Part shown: positions 38,487-49,639 of the stretch, one piece after another
How positions within the stretch are numbered: the first letter of the stretch is position 1
Layout of the letters: every line of letters begins with the position of its first letter
Source of the DNA: Varroa destructor
Taxonomy: Eukaryota; Arthropoda; Arachnida; Mesostigmata; Varroidae
DNA length: 64,000 nt
Direction of reading: 5' to 3'
Assembly: GCF_002443255.2 (NCBI RefSeq)
Contig: NW_019211457.1
Span: forward strand, 46,157,690 to 46,221,689
Notes under the pieces: model-generated
The model's database searches: none
Told to the model about the DNA's origin: nothing
Seen by the model: only the letters and a program-made list of their open reading frames with translations
Program-made: the position numbers and the translations under genes

Positions 38487-38553
38487 GTCGAGGACGTCTT
38501 CTTTGGTTGTTGTCGATGCTGTAGAGTTGTCGATAGAGGTTGTCGTTGCTTTC
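38487..38553. repeat. Degenerate trinucleotide tract (GTT/GTC/GAC)
   Basis: GGTTGTTGTCGATGCTGT and GTTGTCGTTGCT words show three-base periodicity with many substitutions. It is probably an old triplet repeat. Confidence 0.5.
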
Positions 38554-38559
38554 TAAGCT

Positions 38560-40720
38560 GTCCATGGATTATTATCGGTATTATGTTGTGCGGAAAACGT
38601 CCAAATATTATCCATCTATTACTATTATTACAAGGTAATTATTTAATCTTGCTTAGGTCAATGTCTGCTGGGACGAGTCAGAAAATTCTGTCAGCGGACC
38701 AATCCTGCTGCTAAGGGATTTGTTATTGGTACTACAATGAGTCCTTAGCGCATGAAAGGTCGAAGCCTTCGTCTTACAGCTTACGTATTTCATCTATAGA
38801 CAGAAGATATCGTGCTCTTTAAGTTAGATTGAAAATCGCTTTCTTATTGACGGCATTTTTGTAAACGAAACAATAAGACAGGCTGCTTTTAAATATCTTC
38901 TATAAGCTGCCGAAGCAGAACCATTCCCTTATGCAACAGATGCGACACGGTCCCATTATACTTGACAGATAGCGGAGGCTAAAATGGTTATCATCGCAAT
39001 TGTATTAAGTGCGCGAATCGTTGTCTGAAAATGTTATTAAAAGTTTTCTTCCGTAGACTGCTGGCCTATCAAATCAAACATTATAATGGGGGCTTTAGTG
39101 GGGGCCTGTTCTCTACCCAGTTCAGGGCACCTTTTCACACATAATTGCAGTTCTTTTACAGCCCAGACAAGTCCTTAATACCGCTCCAATAGAACCGATT
39201 GTCAGATGAAAAAAATCGTGCGTATGGCTATATTTTTACTACGTGAGCACGTATTTCCCGCTATGAGAAAAAATATAGTGGGATTTCCAAGGAGAACCAT
39301 CACAAATATACGGATTGATATCATTAAACAATTAGGACAGTTCTTGTATAACAGCAATCAAAAAAGCTCGCAGGTGACAACCCGCGAATTTGTCACGCTC
39401 TTAAGAATCTCGTACAAAGAGCCTTTTGATGGTTAGTTATCGGTACGATGGTGCATGTACACACATGTGGGTATGCCACAGGTTCATGGGCCTGAATTCG
39501 ACGATACCGCTACATTTAGAAACACTGGATCGTGTTCAGCTAAGCAAAAGAGACTCAAACACATCTAGAAATGTATAAAAGCAATTATCAAATAATACGT
39601 GGGGCGTTAACATCGCGTTTTCAAAAAAAGAGTTTTTTAATTCGTCATCATTCCTGTTGGGCATATTAAAAGAGCTGTTCCATATTATTTTATTAGATGT
39701 TTTTAGAGCTATCGTGAGAGACCGTAATCGACAACAATCTGCACTGCTCGTCACAGAATACGCTAGATATGTATTCGTGCCGATCGTCCCCCTAGGACTT
39801 ATCGTCCTTAATCAATATACATTACGCCATACAAATAAACCATTGAAAAAGCAACAATACATTCTATGCGGCACCGCATAGGGTCATATATGTATACAGT
39901 GTATGCTGGGTTATGGAACATCGCCAGCTGATGCTTCGACGAAGCTCGACTAAAAGCAGCCACGTCGTCGAAGGTTGTCCAGAAGGAAAAATACTTAATA
40001 TTGATCTATTTGCTATGGAAACAAGCGTTGATAAAAACGTTATTACACGCTAAAAATACGGGTCATGCTTATCACATCCTAGTGGATTTTACGTTGGGCG
40101 CACGACGAACATATGGATTCAATCGATAGAATCTCATTTACCTCCTATTCGCTGCCGATATATTTACAGAAAAATTGCTCACCCATCTTGCATTGTGATA
40201 TAGTACTATACGTGTGAGAATATATGCGCCTGCAAGATATAGGCTATTTTTAGAGACGATTGCCGTAATCGTGAGCGTAATCTCTAGCGTCTGTGGGGGT
40301 CGTATCGTACGACACTTTTAGTGGAATTTTTCTACGTTCGCATAATGTATCACCGTTATAGATCGGCTCATCCGGATACATTTGTACAGCTCTCAGCCAT
40401 CGTCTTGTCATTGTTGTTGCATTCAGAATACACGCCTAGCCGCAATAGAATTGGACAGGCAGTAGAAATCACAACTATATATGGTACCCGATTTGTTATA
40501 TTTTTTTACGACTTATACATACATATCATTCCACGAGTATCCGACAACCAGACACATCCACGTCACAAAGGGGAAACAATTGAGCAATTTACTAGGCCAT
40601 ACGTTCGCGATTAATAATCGCACCGTGTTTTGATTGTTTCGTCAGCGGTCTTCATGCGAAGACCCGAGCCGGAGAGGGGAATGGAATTAAAAAATCCCGT
40701 GATCTGTATGAGTGTCTGTA
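38560..40720. other. No gene recognised; short mixed open frames
   Basis: Plus frames 39206-39436, 39657-39881 and 40321-40614 (76, 74 and 97 codons) have mixed composition, but no known domain or exon boundary was recognised. A perfect 7 bp hairpin lies at 40647-40664 (ggtcttc, loop ATGC, gaagacc). Confidence 0.5.
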
Positions 40721-41165
40721 GCGCCGACGTCCGCACTTCGCGACACCGATTGCAGCCGATGTCGAAAATGATTGCTACTACACCAGTTGCGACCTCACTT
40801 CATTAACTCAGCACTAGACGCCCTCAAAAACAATATAGCACAAAAAGGGCATAATCAGTTCCAGCAAATCCATAACTACGATCGTAGTGATGCTGATCAT
40901 CAGCACCGGCAGCACAGGTCGATGGGTTGGATCGCTGCTTCACATGGACGGGTGGGAAGGTGGCGTGTTTGTGACATTGTAACGATTTCGCACTCCCTCT
41001 TCGTACAGCTACAGCGTCATCTTCGCTCTTCGGCCAATTTCGGACATGTCAATGAAGAACTGAAGAGGCGTCGGAATTGAAGTAATTGACAGTACAAGTG
41101 CTGCTAGTGAAGTCGAAAAATTTCTTGGTAGCCTGATTCTATAGCTATCCTTTTGCTTTCTTCAG

Positions 41166-41307
41166 GACTGCAGCCTTAATGCCGTTAAAAATGCCGTCGT
41201 TGTTTCCCATTTGCGTGCAATTCAGCTTAGCTCGATTGCAACGGCACCGCGTTTCGCCCCACCGATCCCGTATGGCTTACGATTCCATTCATCTGGATGC
41301 CTACGAA
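41166..41307 (+). other. Strong acceptor-like site followed by two open frames
   Basis: A good 3' splice-site pattern (CTTTTGCTTTCTTCAG ending at 41165) is followed by about 40-47 open codons in two of the three frames. No donor was found before the stops, and neither peptide is recognised. The plus frame 40772-41080 lies just upstream but has no clear donor, so a joined gene cannot be proposed. Confidence 0.13.
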
Positions 41308-41320
41308 TGAATGAATGAAT
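41305..41320. repeat. (GAAT)4 microsatellite
   Basis: Four uninterrupted GAAT units. Confidence 0.88.
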
Positions 41321-42920
41321 AGACGAAATGGCTGTGCGAGGGATGCAAGAAGAAACTGGGGGGTGGCCGCTGATCGTTCGCAACCGATTCGGCCTCAAAA
41401 CGTCGTTCGTCATCAGTTCCTCAAATATTGCGGCAAACCTTTTTGCTGAAAGCCAAACTAATAGCAGCAGCACTATCGGAGAAGCGATTGACACCAACTA
41501 AAAAATCGTCGCTAGCCAAGGGCTGCTGCACCGCCATCATAAGAAGCTAACGCTGACTCGCCCCTCGGGATTGGCCCCGGTAGATTGCTCGACATCAGCG
41601 GAGGCCGTACGCTGCCCGTTCGCGCGCCACAGCCGTAACAAAAGGTTAAAGCGTGATCACTAATACCATTCAATATGTATTGTGTGGGGTAGTCATCGGA
41701 CAGAATAAACGTGAGATAAAAAACGAACGAAATAAAATCACGAGTGGCGAAACGGAAAGAAAGGTCGCCGATATGGGGAGAAGGTAAATGTGTGGATATA
41801 TGGATGACGATGGAGACGGTGATGACAGACGTTTCCATAAATAATATCATAGTGATAATTTATTTTGCTGTCTACATGAATCACCAGAGGCAATCTCGTC
41901 ACCGATGCAGGTAACGTCACGACATTAGCACAGCGGCAGAAATCAACGTGACACGCATCATTGAGACCGTTTGCGAACGGGTCCGTCAGGAAGTCTGTCA
42001 ATCTATTCCATTCTGTAGATTTCAGAAAGGTCATAGCACGTTTCAACAAGAAGTATAATACAATATTACTAAACTGAGAATGTATGATATTATAGATAGC
42101 TTTTAAAGGGATTTGGGTGCTGCACACGATCTATTCAATGGGTACAAATACGTTGTAGAGGACGACGCAGCTAAAAATTTACCATGCCGCTTTCTCTTGA
42201 GTAAGATACAATCTTCACGGAACTAGGCGCAGCTTATTCGGCAAAAAGCATCTTGCAACACCGGCACTGCTTAGGAGATTCGTAAGATTAACGTTATAAG
42301 CCCAAGACAAGGTCCATTTCGATATTCAAATAGGCAGAGAACATTCAGTTATAGGGTTAGGTAAACAGGCAGTGATCAGTAATTTGCTGTAATAAAAATC
42401 GTTATTTTTTCAATTAATGATTGTTTGTCCTAATTGCGGAGAAGGATGTAAAAATACAAGATTTCGAACTTCATCTTGATGATCTAATCAAAAGACTGTC
42501 GTACATTTTCACACTTGGTTGTTCGATAAATGCTGCTTAGATAATTAAACGAAATATATCGGTCCACTATGTATATAAAATCATCATAATGAAAACGACC
42601 TTGCTTATATGCTATAGTATTTACTGTCTGCGATATCGCAAACAAGCGTAAGAGCTAGAAATGTGTTTCAACCTTCGACCAACTAACAAATGACCGACTG
42701 ATCTGTCTGGGACCCGTCTGCATCCTAAATAATAGCTGAATCGAAATGAAGATACAGTGTATTGTTAGCGAGGCGATAGAATCGTAGACATAAAAATGGC
42801 ATTCTTGTCCTAGCGAGGCGCCGACATCGCCACCGTCATGCGTTCTCACTATCACCGCCGTAAACGCGTCACTTCGTTTCTTTTTCCTCTTAAATGCACA
42901 CAAAATTGAACTGCACAGCA
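41321..42920. other. No gene recognised; minus-strand open frames overlap
   Basis: Minus frames 41512-41850 (112 codons) and 41738-42127 (129 codons) overlap each other in different phases, which is typical of chance frames. Neither shows a motif I know. Confidence 0.5.
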
Positions 42921-42922
42921 GT

Positions 42923-43072
42923 TGACGCAGACGACGCTCGCAATACCGACGACGACGAAGGCGACAACAACAAAAACAAGTTTGCCGGCGGCAAGAGCGA
43001 CGGCACCACTTCGTGGACGCGAACGTCTACGACGGAGGAGACACAGGCAAAAACCAACAGCCGACAGCAGTA
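42923..43072. repeat. Degenerate trinucleotide tract (GAC/AAC/GCG)
   Basis: About 150 bases dominated by GACGACGACGAAGGCGACAA-type and ACAACAACA words, with substitutions. The plus frame 42922-43113 stays open over it and predicts a threonine/alanine/arginine-rich peptide, which I read as a by-product of the repeat. Confidence 0.55.
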
Positions 43073-43074
43073 GG

Positions 43075-45480
43075 CTGGGAAGCAGCCTAAGAAGTACGCG
43101 TATTAATGGCTAGAAGGTTTTTCTTAGTTATCTATTAGCAGAATATCTTAAAAGATGATATCTGATCGTTCTGTTCAGACAACAGAAGACAATAGTTGGA
43201 TATATAGCCAACAACGGTAACAGCAGATATCGACTCAGACGAAAGGGGTTTTGTTTTGAATCAGCATAGATAACAGTGACGCTCCTGACTGACTGGTTAG
43301 CTAAAGCCAACATTTATGTATTCGCTGTATAACCATAATTACAATTAATGCCAGAGAATTAATTATAGGACTTCAATACTACGGGAGTCACTGTCTCGGC
43401 AGTTCTGTTGTTGCTATCGCGCGGATGTACATGGTGACAACAACAACGACCCGGAAATACGCGATGGCACCAGTATCCGGCAGTATCGGCGTTTAGTATT
43501 GGTAACAACTGCCACAGTAAAAGCAAATAGCAGGGCCCTCTATTATACGGACCCTGAATGGCCGCAGCGGATGAGTGAGAAGACTGGCACATGGCGCACG
43601 GACATGCTTGTCACTTCATCAAGCTGTCCTTTATGTATATGTAGTACATAAACGCGGCTGAAGTAGCTGTGCTGATGGCCATTGCTAATGTATTATCTGC
43701 TAGCTACCAACTTCATGGGGGCCTGAAGCTAGAGGTTAAGCGTAGGGGATGTTCGGATAGTTCTCAGTAAACAGATACACGTTTGTGTGTATTTCTCTAA
43801 GCAATATTATACGTATGTACATAGGCTGAGGTAAACAATCGTACCCTGACATGGGACGCTATCGATAGATCTGGTGGTACATTTGCAGTATGGTCTTCCG
43901 TTCCAGCTTTGTGTGAGCCTCGCTTATCACTGTTCTCAATGTTGCGCGTCTAGTATTTCCGCTTTTATAAAGACGTCTTTACTATACGATATTATAGAGC
44001 TTATTAAGAGGTTCGAATGCAGACAGAGGCGAAGCTGATCACAACGCTTTAAGGAGACTGAAAGGGTGGCTTCGCGATACGTACGAATGTAGCATCAGGG
44101 TCGCCTATGGAGACAGTAATTTGATGGGATTTACAATGACAACAGGAGCTAATTATAAGAACGAAAACAGCGGAAATTACTATCCTATCGATTGTGCCTT
44201 TTCGTTTTGTAACCGGTTGTCATGAGCGGTTCCGTAAAGCCAGAAGGGAATTGCACAACAGACCTTGTACGAATATACAGCGCCAGATCGAGTGATATTC
44301 ACAGCAGTCGTATATGTATCAATCAGGCAATGCATTTGGCCGCCATTAATAACGATAAGAACAAGATCGTGTTTATTAGAAGAACCTAATTTAGCCACGG
44401 TATATTTTATCACCGCCATCGATATATGAACACGAATGCTGGCGTCCTCTTATAGAGAATGGTCTTCACATTGAAGCTTTATCCTATTTCTGGTTACGCT
44501 TGTCGCAAATATATCCATAACCAAACTTTATGTGTCTCTCAAAAAGTGGGACTGCCTATCAGCCGAAAGCCGTGAGTCTGTCTGGACGGGCCGTTGTGCA
44601 ACTTGGGTTCAGTTAGTTGAAGCTGCCAGCAATGAACCAGAGGACAGGCAGAATTCCACTCCACCGACGAATTTCCTCGCCAGTACATACGTTGATTCCG
44701 AATCCGGTGGCCAAACATAGGCTGCTAAGAGACTTAATCCCTAGCTACATAAAACAATGACGCCGTTTTGTACTAGGCACGACGTGACGACCTTTATCCT
44801 ATGATTGTAGGGAACGCAGATGCTTCTACTTGGGCCGCCTGATCCGTGACTCTTCATTAAAAAATAGTATACAGGGTAGAAACGCGGTAAGTTCATAAGC
44901 TCAGATGCTCAAGTCTCTGATAGCACGTTAGAATAGCTACACTACCCAGGGCCTCTACGGGGGTGTGCCGCAGAGTTGCAGCCTTCTCACCATTTGACTG
45001 TGTACCTCAACGTTAGTGTCTCCTCAACGTCCAACCTCGCTGCGTACTTCGTGATCGTCCTCGCAAAAAGCCGCGCTGATTCAAAGTATCACCTACTAGA
45101 GTCAACCCTCCAGTGGTCAGTGCTGGCAGAACCTGATTCACAAGGTTCTTGATTGTCGGGCGGGTGGAACACGTTGATCACATGTTCAGCTTGATGCTAC
45201 GTTTCCTAACGGCAGTTTTTTAACTGTAGCTTTACTTGGCGGTGATGTACCTTTTAAAGCCAACTTGGTTACTGAAAGGTTCAATTCTGAGAGTTTGGTT
45301 GGCTTTCAAGCCCCCTTGTGTTGATGTCATTTATGACCCTTGGGTGGAGATCTATTAGACTCCGCCCCCTCTCGGTCATTAGGATTTTCGTGCTTAAAAA
45401 AGCGTTCTTAGCCGATCTTCTCGATTTTGTAGTCGTACCGCCCACTCTTGATGACCGGACGCTATAAGATGGAGAGCGGA
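43075..45480. other. No gene recognised
   Basis: Open frames are at most 79 codons. An 8 bp hairpin (tttatgta and tacataaa, 43630-43652) is present. Nothing else is distinctive. Confidence 0.55.
43630..43652. repeat. 8 bp hairpin, 7-base loop
   Basis: tttatgta (43630-43637) and tacataaa (43645-43652) are exact reverse complements. Confidence 0.75.
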
Positions 45481-45541
45481 AGAACCGAAAGTTTCGCATT
45501 TTCTTGACCCGCTTTTTTTTGCAATAAAAGCATTTGCTGCT

Positions 45542-46093
45542 ATGCAGTCCTGGGCGAAGAAGACAGTTGAGAGCGCATGGGCTTCTGACTCGAGTCGCGA
45601 GGTGACTGACCTGTCTGAAAAATTCTCCTTTGTGGATATATCTGTCCTTTTCCTAACCATGATCACTACAAAAACACTACAACTGGCCCATTGGTATTGC
45701 GAACATTATTGTGTTTTTGCTCACACAGTATTGTCAACGTTCATTTTCGGAGGCACACGAATGATCAATGACGTTTTGTCAGCAAGAATCTTTTTCAGTG
45801 TAGGACCGAACCACCCAACGATACTGTCACCCACCGCTAGTGCTGTTTTTCATAAAGAAAAAGGGATCAGGCCGTCCAGAGGTCTGTTGGAAATGTCTCG
45901 TATTAGCTTTAGCTTCATCACTCAATGGATTAGGAACATCAGGAGACTCATTGATTCATCGTTCAGTGCATGCAACGCCTGCTGGGTCTATTGCCGGATG
46001 AATCCCACCGCTAGTTTCGTTTTGTGTAGATTCTTTGAATCTCGCGCAAGTCCTTTCGGGAACGATAATTACAATGGTCAATTCGAGTATTGA
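45542..46093 (+). CDS. Long ATG open frame, unrecognised; possible exon or chance
   Basis: A true ATG with G at -3 opens 183 codons, among the three longest frames in the window. The predicted protein alternates polar and hydrophobic stretches. A hydrophobic segment lies at about residues 33-70 (near FVDISVLFLTM and VFAHTVLSTFIF), and several Cys/Trp residues lie near the end (SACNACWVYC, about residues 142-151). No domain is recognised. A T-run and TATGCAG just before the ATG could alternatively be a splice acceptor. The minus strand has only shorter overlapping frames (45281-45666). Roughly 0.1-0.5 frames of this size would be expected by chance in 64 kb of this composition, so coding is possible but unproven. 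Confidence 0.18.
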   Translation: MQSWAKKTVESAWASDSSREVTDLSEKFSFVDISVLFLTMITTKTLQLAHWYCEHYCVFAHTVLSTFIFGGTRMINDVLSARIFFSVGPNHPTILSPTASAVFHKEKGIRPSRGLLEMSRISFSFITQWIRNIRRLIDSSFSACNACWVYCRMNPTASFVLCRFFESRASPFGNDNYNGQFEY

Positions 46094-46099
46094 TGGATG

Positions 46100-46840
46100 G
46101 TCTGACGAATGTAAACTATATATAGTCTATGATTGATTTTAAATCCAAGTGAGCATCTGTCCACAGTGAGCTCGTCCTTAAGGTACGCCTGTTTTTCATC
46201 AGTTATTAAATAACGTATCTATATTTATACGCATATATATAAAAAAGAAGGCTAACAATTATAGGAAAGTACGGTGGATGATAATTGAAATCGTATCATA
46301 ACAAAAATACTACTACATCTACGTGATGCATCGGATAAATTACAATGCCCCTTTTTTCTTCTGATACTTACTTCAAAGTTAAGCCCTAAATACACTAGTC
46401 TCTTCGATAATGGGGATTATCTAATGCAAAGATTAACATATTCTGTCTGCCTCATAGGGGGTACTGATTGTTCGTGTATGTTACGAACTTATCTGTTACC
46501 TGTGCATATTGTCGATCGCAACCGTTGAAGGCGACTATTCACTTCACGGAACCGCGAACTCCTTAGGAACATTTTTTCCAATCATTTAACTGGATTTCGT
46601 GAGTTCTACAAACTAGAAGTAAAAAATATTCATATTTATCATACGGAACTTGGACAGAAGTTAGGTTTCAATTAGTCTCCGACGGGACGGTCGGCGCTCA
46701 TACTGATGCAGAATAGATACGCTCCTCGAGCTTCGATTCGAATACTAAGCGATGATGAAAGCGTACACCCTGTTTCAATTTGGCTTGAGGTGGGCCCCAG
46801 CAGATATCACAGACGCCTACGACAACCGTCAACTACACAG
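46100..46840. other. No gene recognised; AT-rich spacer
   Basis: No open frame of note and no repeat beyond short TATATA words (about 46230-46240). Confidence 0.6.
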
Positions 46841-47065
46841 GCCTTCACATATCGCTTATAGAGTCCAAATCGTTTGCTATGCCAATATCAACACATAAAC
46901 TAATAATTGAACTTATACTTTTGTAATCAACGAAGAAGGGCTGCGACGGTGGCAGGGACGGGGAACAGGGCCCGTCGGGAGAAAAGGGTACACATCTACG
47001 TCTATACAATATAATATAGATACTGCCTATGACAAACGTTACTGTAAGTGATAATGTTAACTGAC

Positions 47066-47100
47066 GATTGTTGTTATCGTTGTCGTTGTTGTTTCTGTTC
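47066..47100. repeat. Degenerate (GTT/GTC)n tract
   Basis: ATTGTTGTTATCGTTGTCGT-type triplets continue as TGTTGTTTCTG for about 35 bases. It reads as (AAC/GAC)n on the other strand, where it gives an Asn/Asp run in the minus frame 46845-47147. Confidence 0.65.
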
Positions 47101-47159
47101 AAGGATCCATTCATCGTGGTTGATTCCTTGGCGACGTCCGCTGACATCGAGTTAGTCTT

Positions 47160-47640
47160 TGGGCTGACTGCTGTCCATCGACTTCCGCGCTTGCCGCTGC
47201 CATATTGCTGTTAATGTCAGTTCGCTTAGTAAAACTGGTCTTAGCTATTTCTGCTACCGCCATTTCTTATTCTGCCGTATTTCCATCTATAAGCAGAAGC
47301 TCGGCTTGTAGCGCCGCAGCGGCGGCCCCCGTCGCCGCCACGGGGCCACCCTCATGCGAACTTCTCTGTTCAATAGTCCCCTTTCATTCGCGCGCGCAGT
47401 ATCTCGTTACTTCTGTTGTTGTTGTGGTGTGATTGCGTGAGGGCATGGGTTTGTTCTTGAGGGGGTACTCGTTTTGCTGCCGTTGCCGTTGCCATTGCCA
47501 CCGGCGTCGTGTGGGAGGCGGTAGCAGTTTTTGCGCGCTAATACTGCCTGCTTCCCATGGGATGGATTTTCATTCGGTGATGAAGGCCTTACGAGGAACG
47601 ATAGAAGATACAGACGACCGCGGCCGCGGGAGTAGCATTA
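47160..47640. other. CpG-rich patch with triplet and hexamer repeats
   Basis: GC and CpG rise clearly here. Plus frame 47205-47432 contains an ATG (47214) followed by a signal-peptide-like stretch (SVRLVKLVLAISATA), but it then runs through GCC/GCG triplets and a GTT repeat. Plus frame 47433-47774 encodes an Arg/Cys/His-rich, then Asp/Ser/Asn-rich, sequence that follows the repeats. A 12 bp perfect GC palindrome (ccgcggccgcgg) lies at 47618-47629. A promoter/CpG-rich first exon or simple repeat accumulation are both possible. Confidence 0.3.
47476..47499. repeat. (NYTGCC)4 hexamer repeat
   Basis: Four units: GCTGCC, GTTGCC, GTTGCC and ATTGCC. The periodicity is both six and three bases. Confidence 0.75.
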
Positions 47641-47695
47641 GGAGCAGCGACGTCGACGACGACGATAGCGACAACAGCAGCAGCAACGACCAGCT
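47630..47695. repeat. Degenerate trinucleotide tract (AGC/GAC/AAC)
   Basis: GACGTCGACGACGACGATAG then CGACAACAGCAGCAGC words. It gives a Ser/Asp/Asn run in plus frame 47433-47774. Confidence 0.65.
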
Positions 47696-48558
47696 AATCA
47701 GCAATGAGTTACAATATTATTATTTTATTATTATTGATACTGCCGGTGGTATTAAAGCGTTTCGGATGAAATAATCGGAGGGTAACTGAAGGTGCTGCAG
47801 ACGGAACGCTAATGGTCGTCATTGCTAAAAACATCACTGAAAAATTACCACTAGCATTTTGTGGTACCCACTTTTCTTAAGTGGCTCGGTGTTTGTACTA
47901 GAGTTGTGTTACTGTAGTTGCTACTTCTAGTACTGCGCTTACGACCGCGTCCAAATGAAATGACCCATACCCATATCAGTGTTAACGTCGCTAACAGCTG
48001 CAATGACGTGCACCCTTTTACAGGTAGATTATTCAGTTATACAGATCAGCTTTGTTTTTCTTTCCACCGCCGAATTTTAAGCCCACTGATAGCTTTGTTT
48101 TTAAATAATCAATGAGCACTAAGTGATGGCAAAAATCGATCAGCCATCCATGAACTTTTCGGCTTGTTCTCAAATGGGCTTCATTTCATACCGGAAAGGA
48201 GCCAGCCGCTTGAAACAAGGTTTAACGCCGGAATTGGAAGAGAAACTATTTTTTAAAAAATCAATTATTTAGTCATGCATGGTCGGAAACGTGATATAAT
48301 AAAATCAATGCAACATGTAACAATCTTTTCTTGATTGATTTTCCCAGTGACCTATTGCTAGGTGCAAGTAACCTCATCTGAATACCCTGGGCGCAATATC
48401 GTTAGCATTGTTATGTTGATTTTTGCGTTGGTAGAATAGTTATTGATATTTTTTACAAGCTAATTTAATAGATTTCACCTACGATCTTAACCGTTAATTT
48501 GTCTTCTACTACCTATCAAATGGCTGTCATGGTAAAGTTTTTGCGGTGAGTTCCCGTG

Positions 48559-48785
48559 ACTGTTACTACTGCCGCTGCTATCGTCGTTAAACGGAATCGC
48601 AATATGTCAAACTCAATGGCGCATTTGAAGTAGGTATCGAGTGCTCGTTAGTTACTAAGCATTTTAGCCATCACCGCACAACATCAATGAATAACTGAAG
48701 CCGATGAAGCTGTTCCAGCTGACGCTTATAGTATCGTTGCCGTTGCTTCTGCTGATGTCGATGTTATTGCTGGTGTCGTTGTCGA
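48559..48785. repeat. Two degenerate trinucleotide tracts (GYT/GTC)
   Basis: 48559-48588 reads TGTTACTACTGCCGCTGCTA followed by TCGTCGTT. 48730-48785 reads as successive GTT, GCC, GCT, GAT, GTC and GGT triplets. The intervening 140 bases have no repeat. Heavily substituted triplets suggest old microsatellites. Confidence 0.55.
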
Positions 48786-48857
48786 GCCTTCATCGGGTCA
48801 GGAAATGTACCCTGTTGCTGTGCTTGGCTAGCCACCTTTATCGCAATTTCCTACCGT

Positions 48858-49560
48858 TTGTGGCCTATGCTTGCTCATAAAGGATATTTATTCGGGTCAC
48901 TTTCGAGTCCACGTAGCCCGCGCGGATGTCCGGTTACCTCACCTAGCACACGTGCACACAGAAACATGATTAACACATCGACGGTCTCAACAGTATTAGT
49001 AATAACAGCAGCAGCAGCAGCACCAATGACAGCGTTTAATACCTGGCTAAAAGACATATCATCTACAAGTACAAGTAGCACCGTGCGACAAATGCCAACA
49101 ATCAAATGCTAACAATACCACACAGTACGATGTGGCGTAGATGGCGGGTATTTCACGCCCTAAGGCTTGGCGCACTAGCGGCCCGCTGAAGTGGGCCTCG
49201 GTAGGCCCGATAGACGGAACTAGCTAAATACTAAGTAGGTGTCACCTCTGGGGTCACATCTCGTTGCGCCGCATTGCGTCCGCTATGCTTCATAGCTGAA
49301 CGAAGGCGACAACTACGAAGGCAACATTGCCAGATCCTTTTATGGTAACACCTACCTCAACGACAGCATCGGAATCGTCAGAGGTCTTACCATCCTCATA
49401 AAGGCACCATTAGCGGCTTCTTAGCGCTTAGCAACAGCTCGAGCGGTTGCAGCTAACACTGTGGTCGTCGACCAGCTATCGCACCGACCCGATCGGTCAG
49501 ACATTAGCTTGACTCGCGTGCACCTAACCTGGACGAAACCTTTTCAGCAGCAGTAGCAGT
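48858..49560. other. No gene recognised; open frames on both strands around (CAG)5
   Basis: Plus 48858-49112 (84 codons) and minus 48875-49105 (76 codons) overlap across a (CAG)5 tract (49006-49022). The repeat supplies the alanine runs in both. A GC-rich hairpin lies near 49180-49198 (ggcccgc, loop TGAA, gtgggcc). Confidence 0.45.
49006..49022. repeat. (CAG)5 microsatellite
   Basis: Five CAG units plus CA, uninterrupted. Confidence 0.9.
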
Positions 49561-49582
49561 GACATATGTAGATACGATTAAG

Positions 49583-49599
49583 TAGGTAGGCAGGCAGGT

Positions 49600-49633
<34 letters not shown>
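49583..49633. repeat. (AGGC)n/(AGGT)n tetranucleotide microsatellite
   Basis: About twelve four-base units. The first few alternate AGGT and AGGC; the last eight or so are pure AGGC. A long pure end beside a mixed end is the usual picture of a growing microsatellite array. It is not a CRISPR array, since it has no spacers. Confidence 0.95.
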
Positions 49634-49639
49634 TAGAGT

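Noticed and set aside
40883..40897. 15 bp near-palindrome tgctgat/atcagca
   Set aside because: Seven-base arms with a short loop are expected several times in a window of this size.
42354..42362. GGGTTAGG resembling an arthropod telomere unit
   Set aside because: A single copy only; no tandem array.
42922..43113. Thr/Ala/Arg-rich plus frame
   Set aside because: Its composition follows directly from the degenerate GAC/AAC triplet tract.
49583..49633. Repeat array considered as CRISPR-like
   Set aside because: Units are four bases with no spacers. It is a simple tetranucleotide microsatellite.
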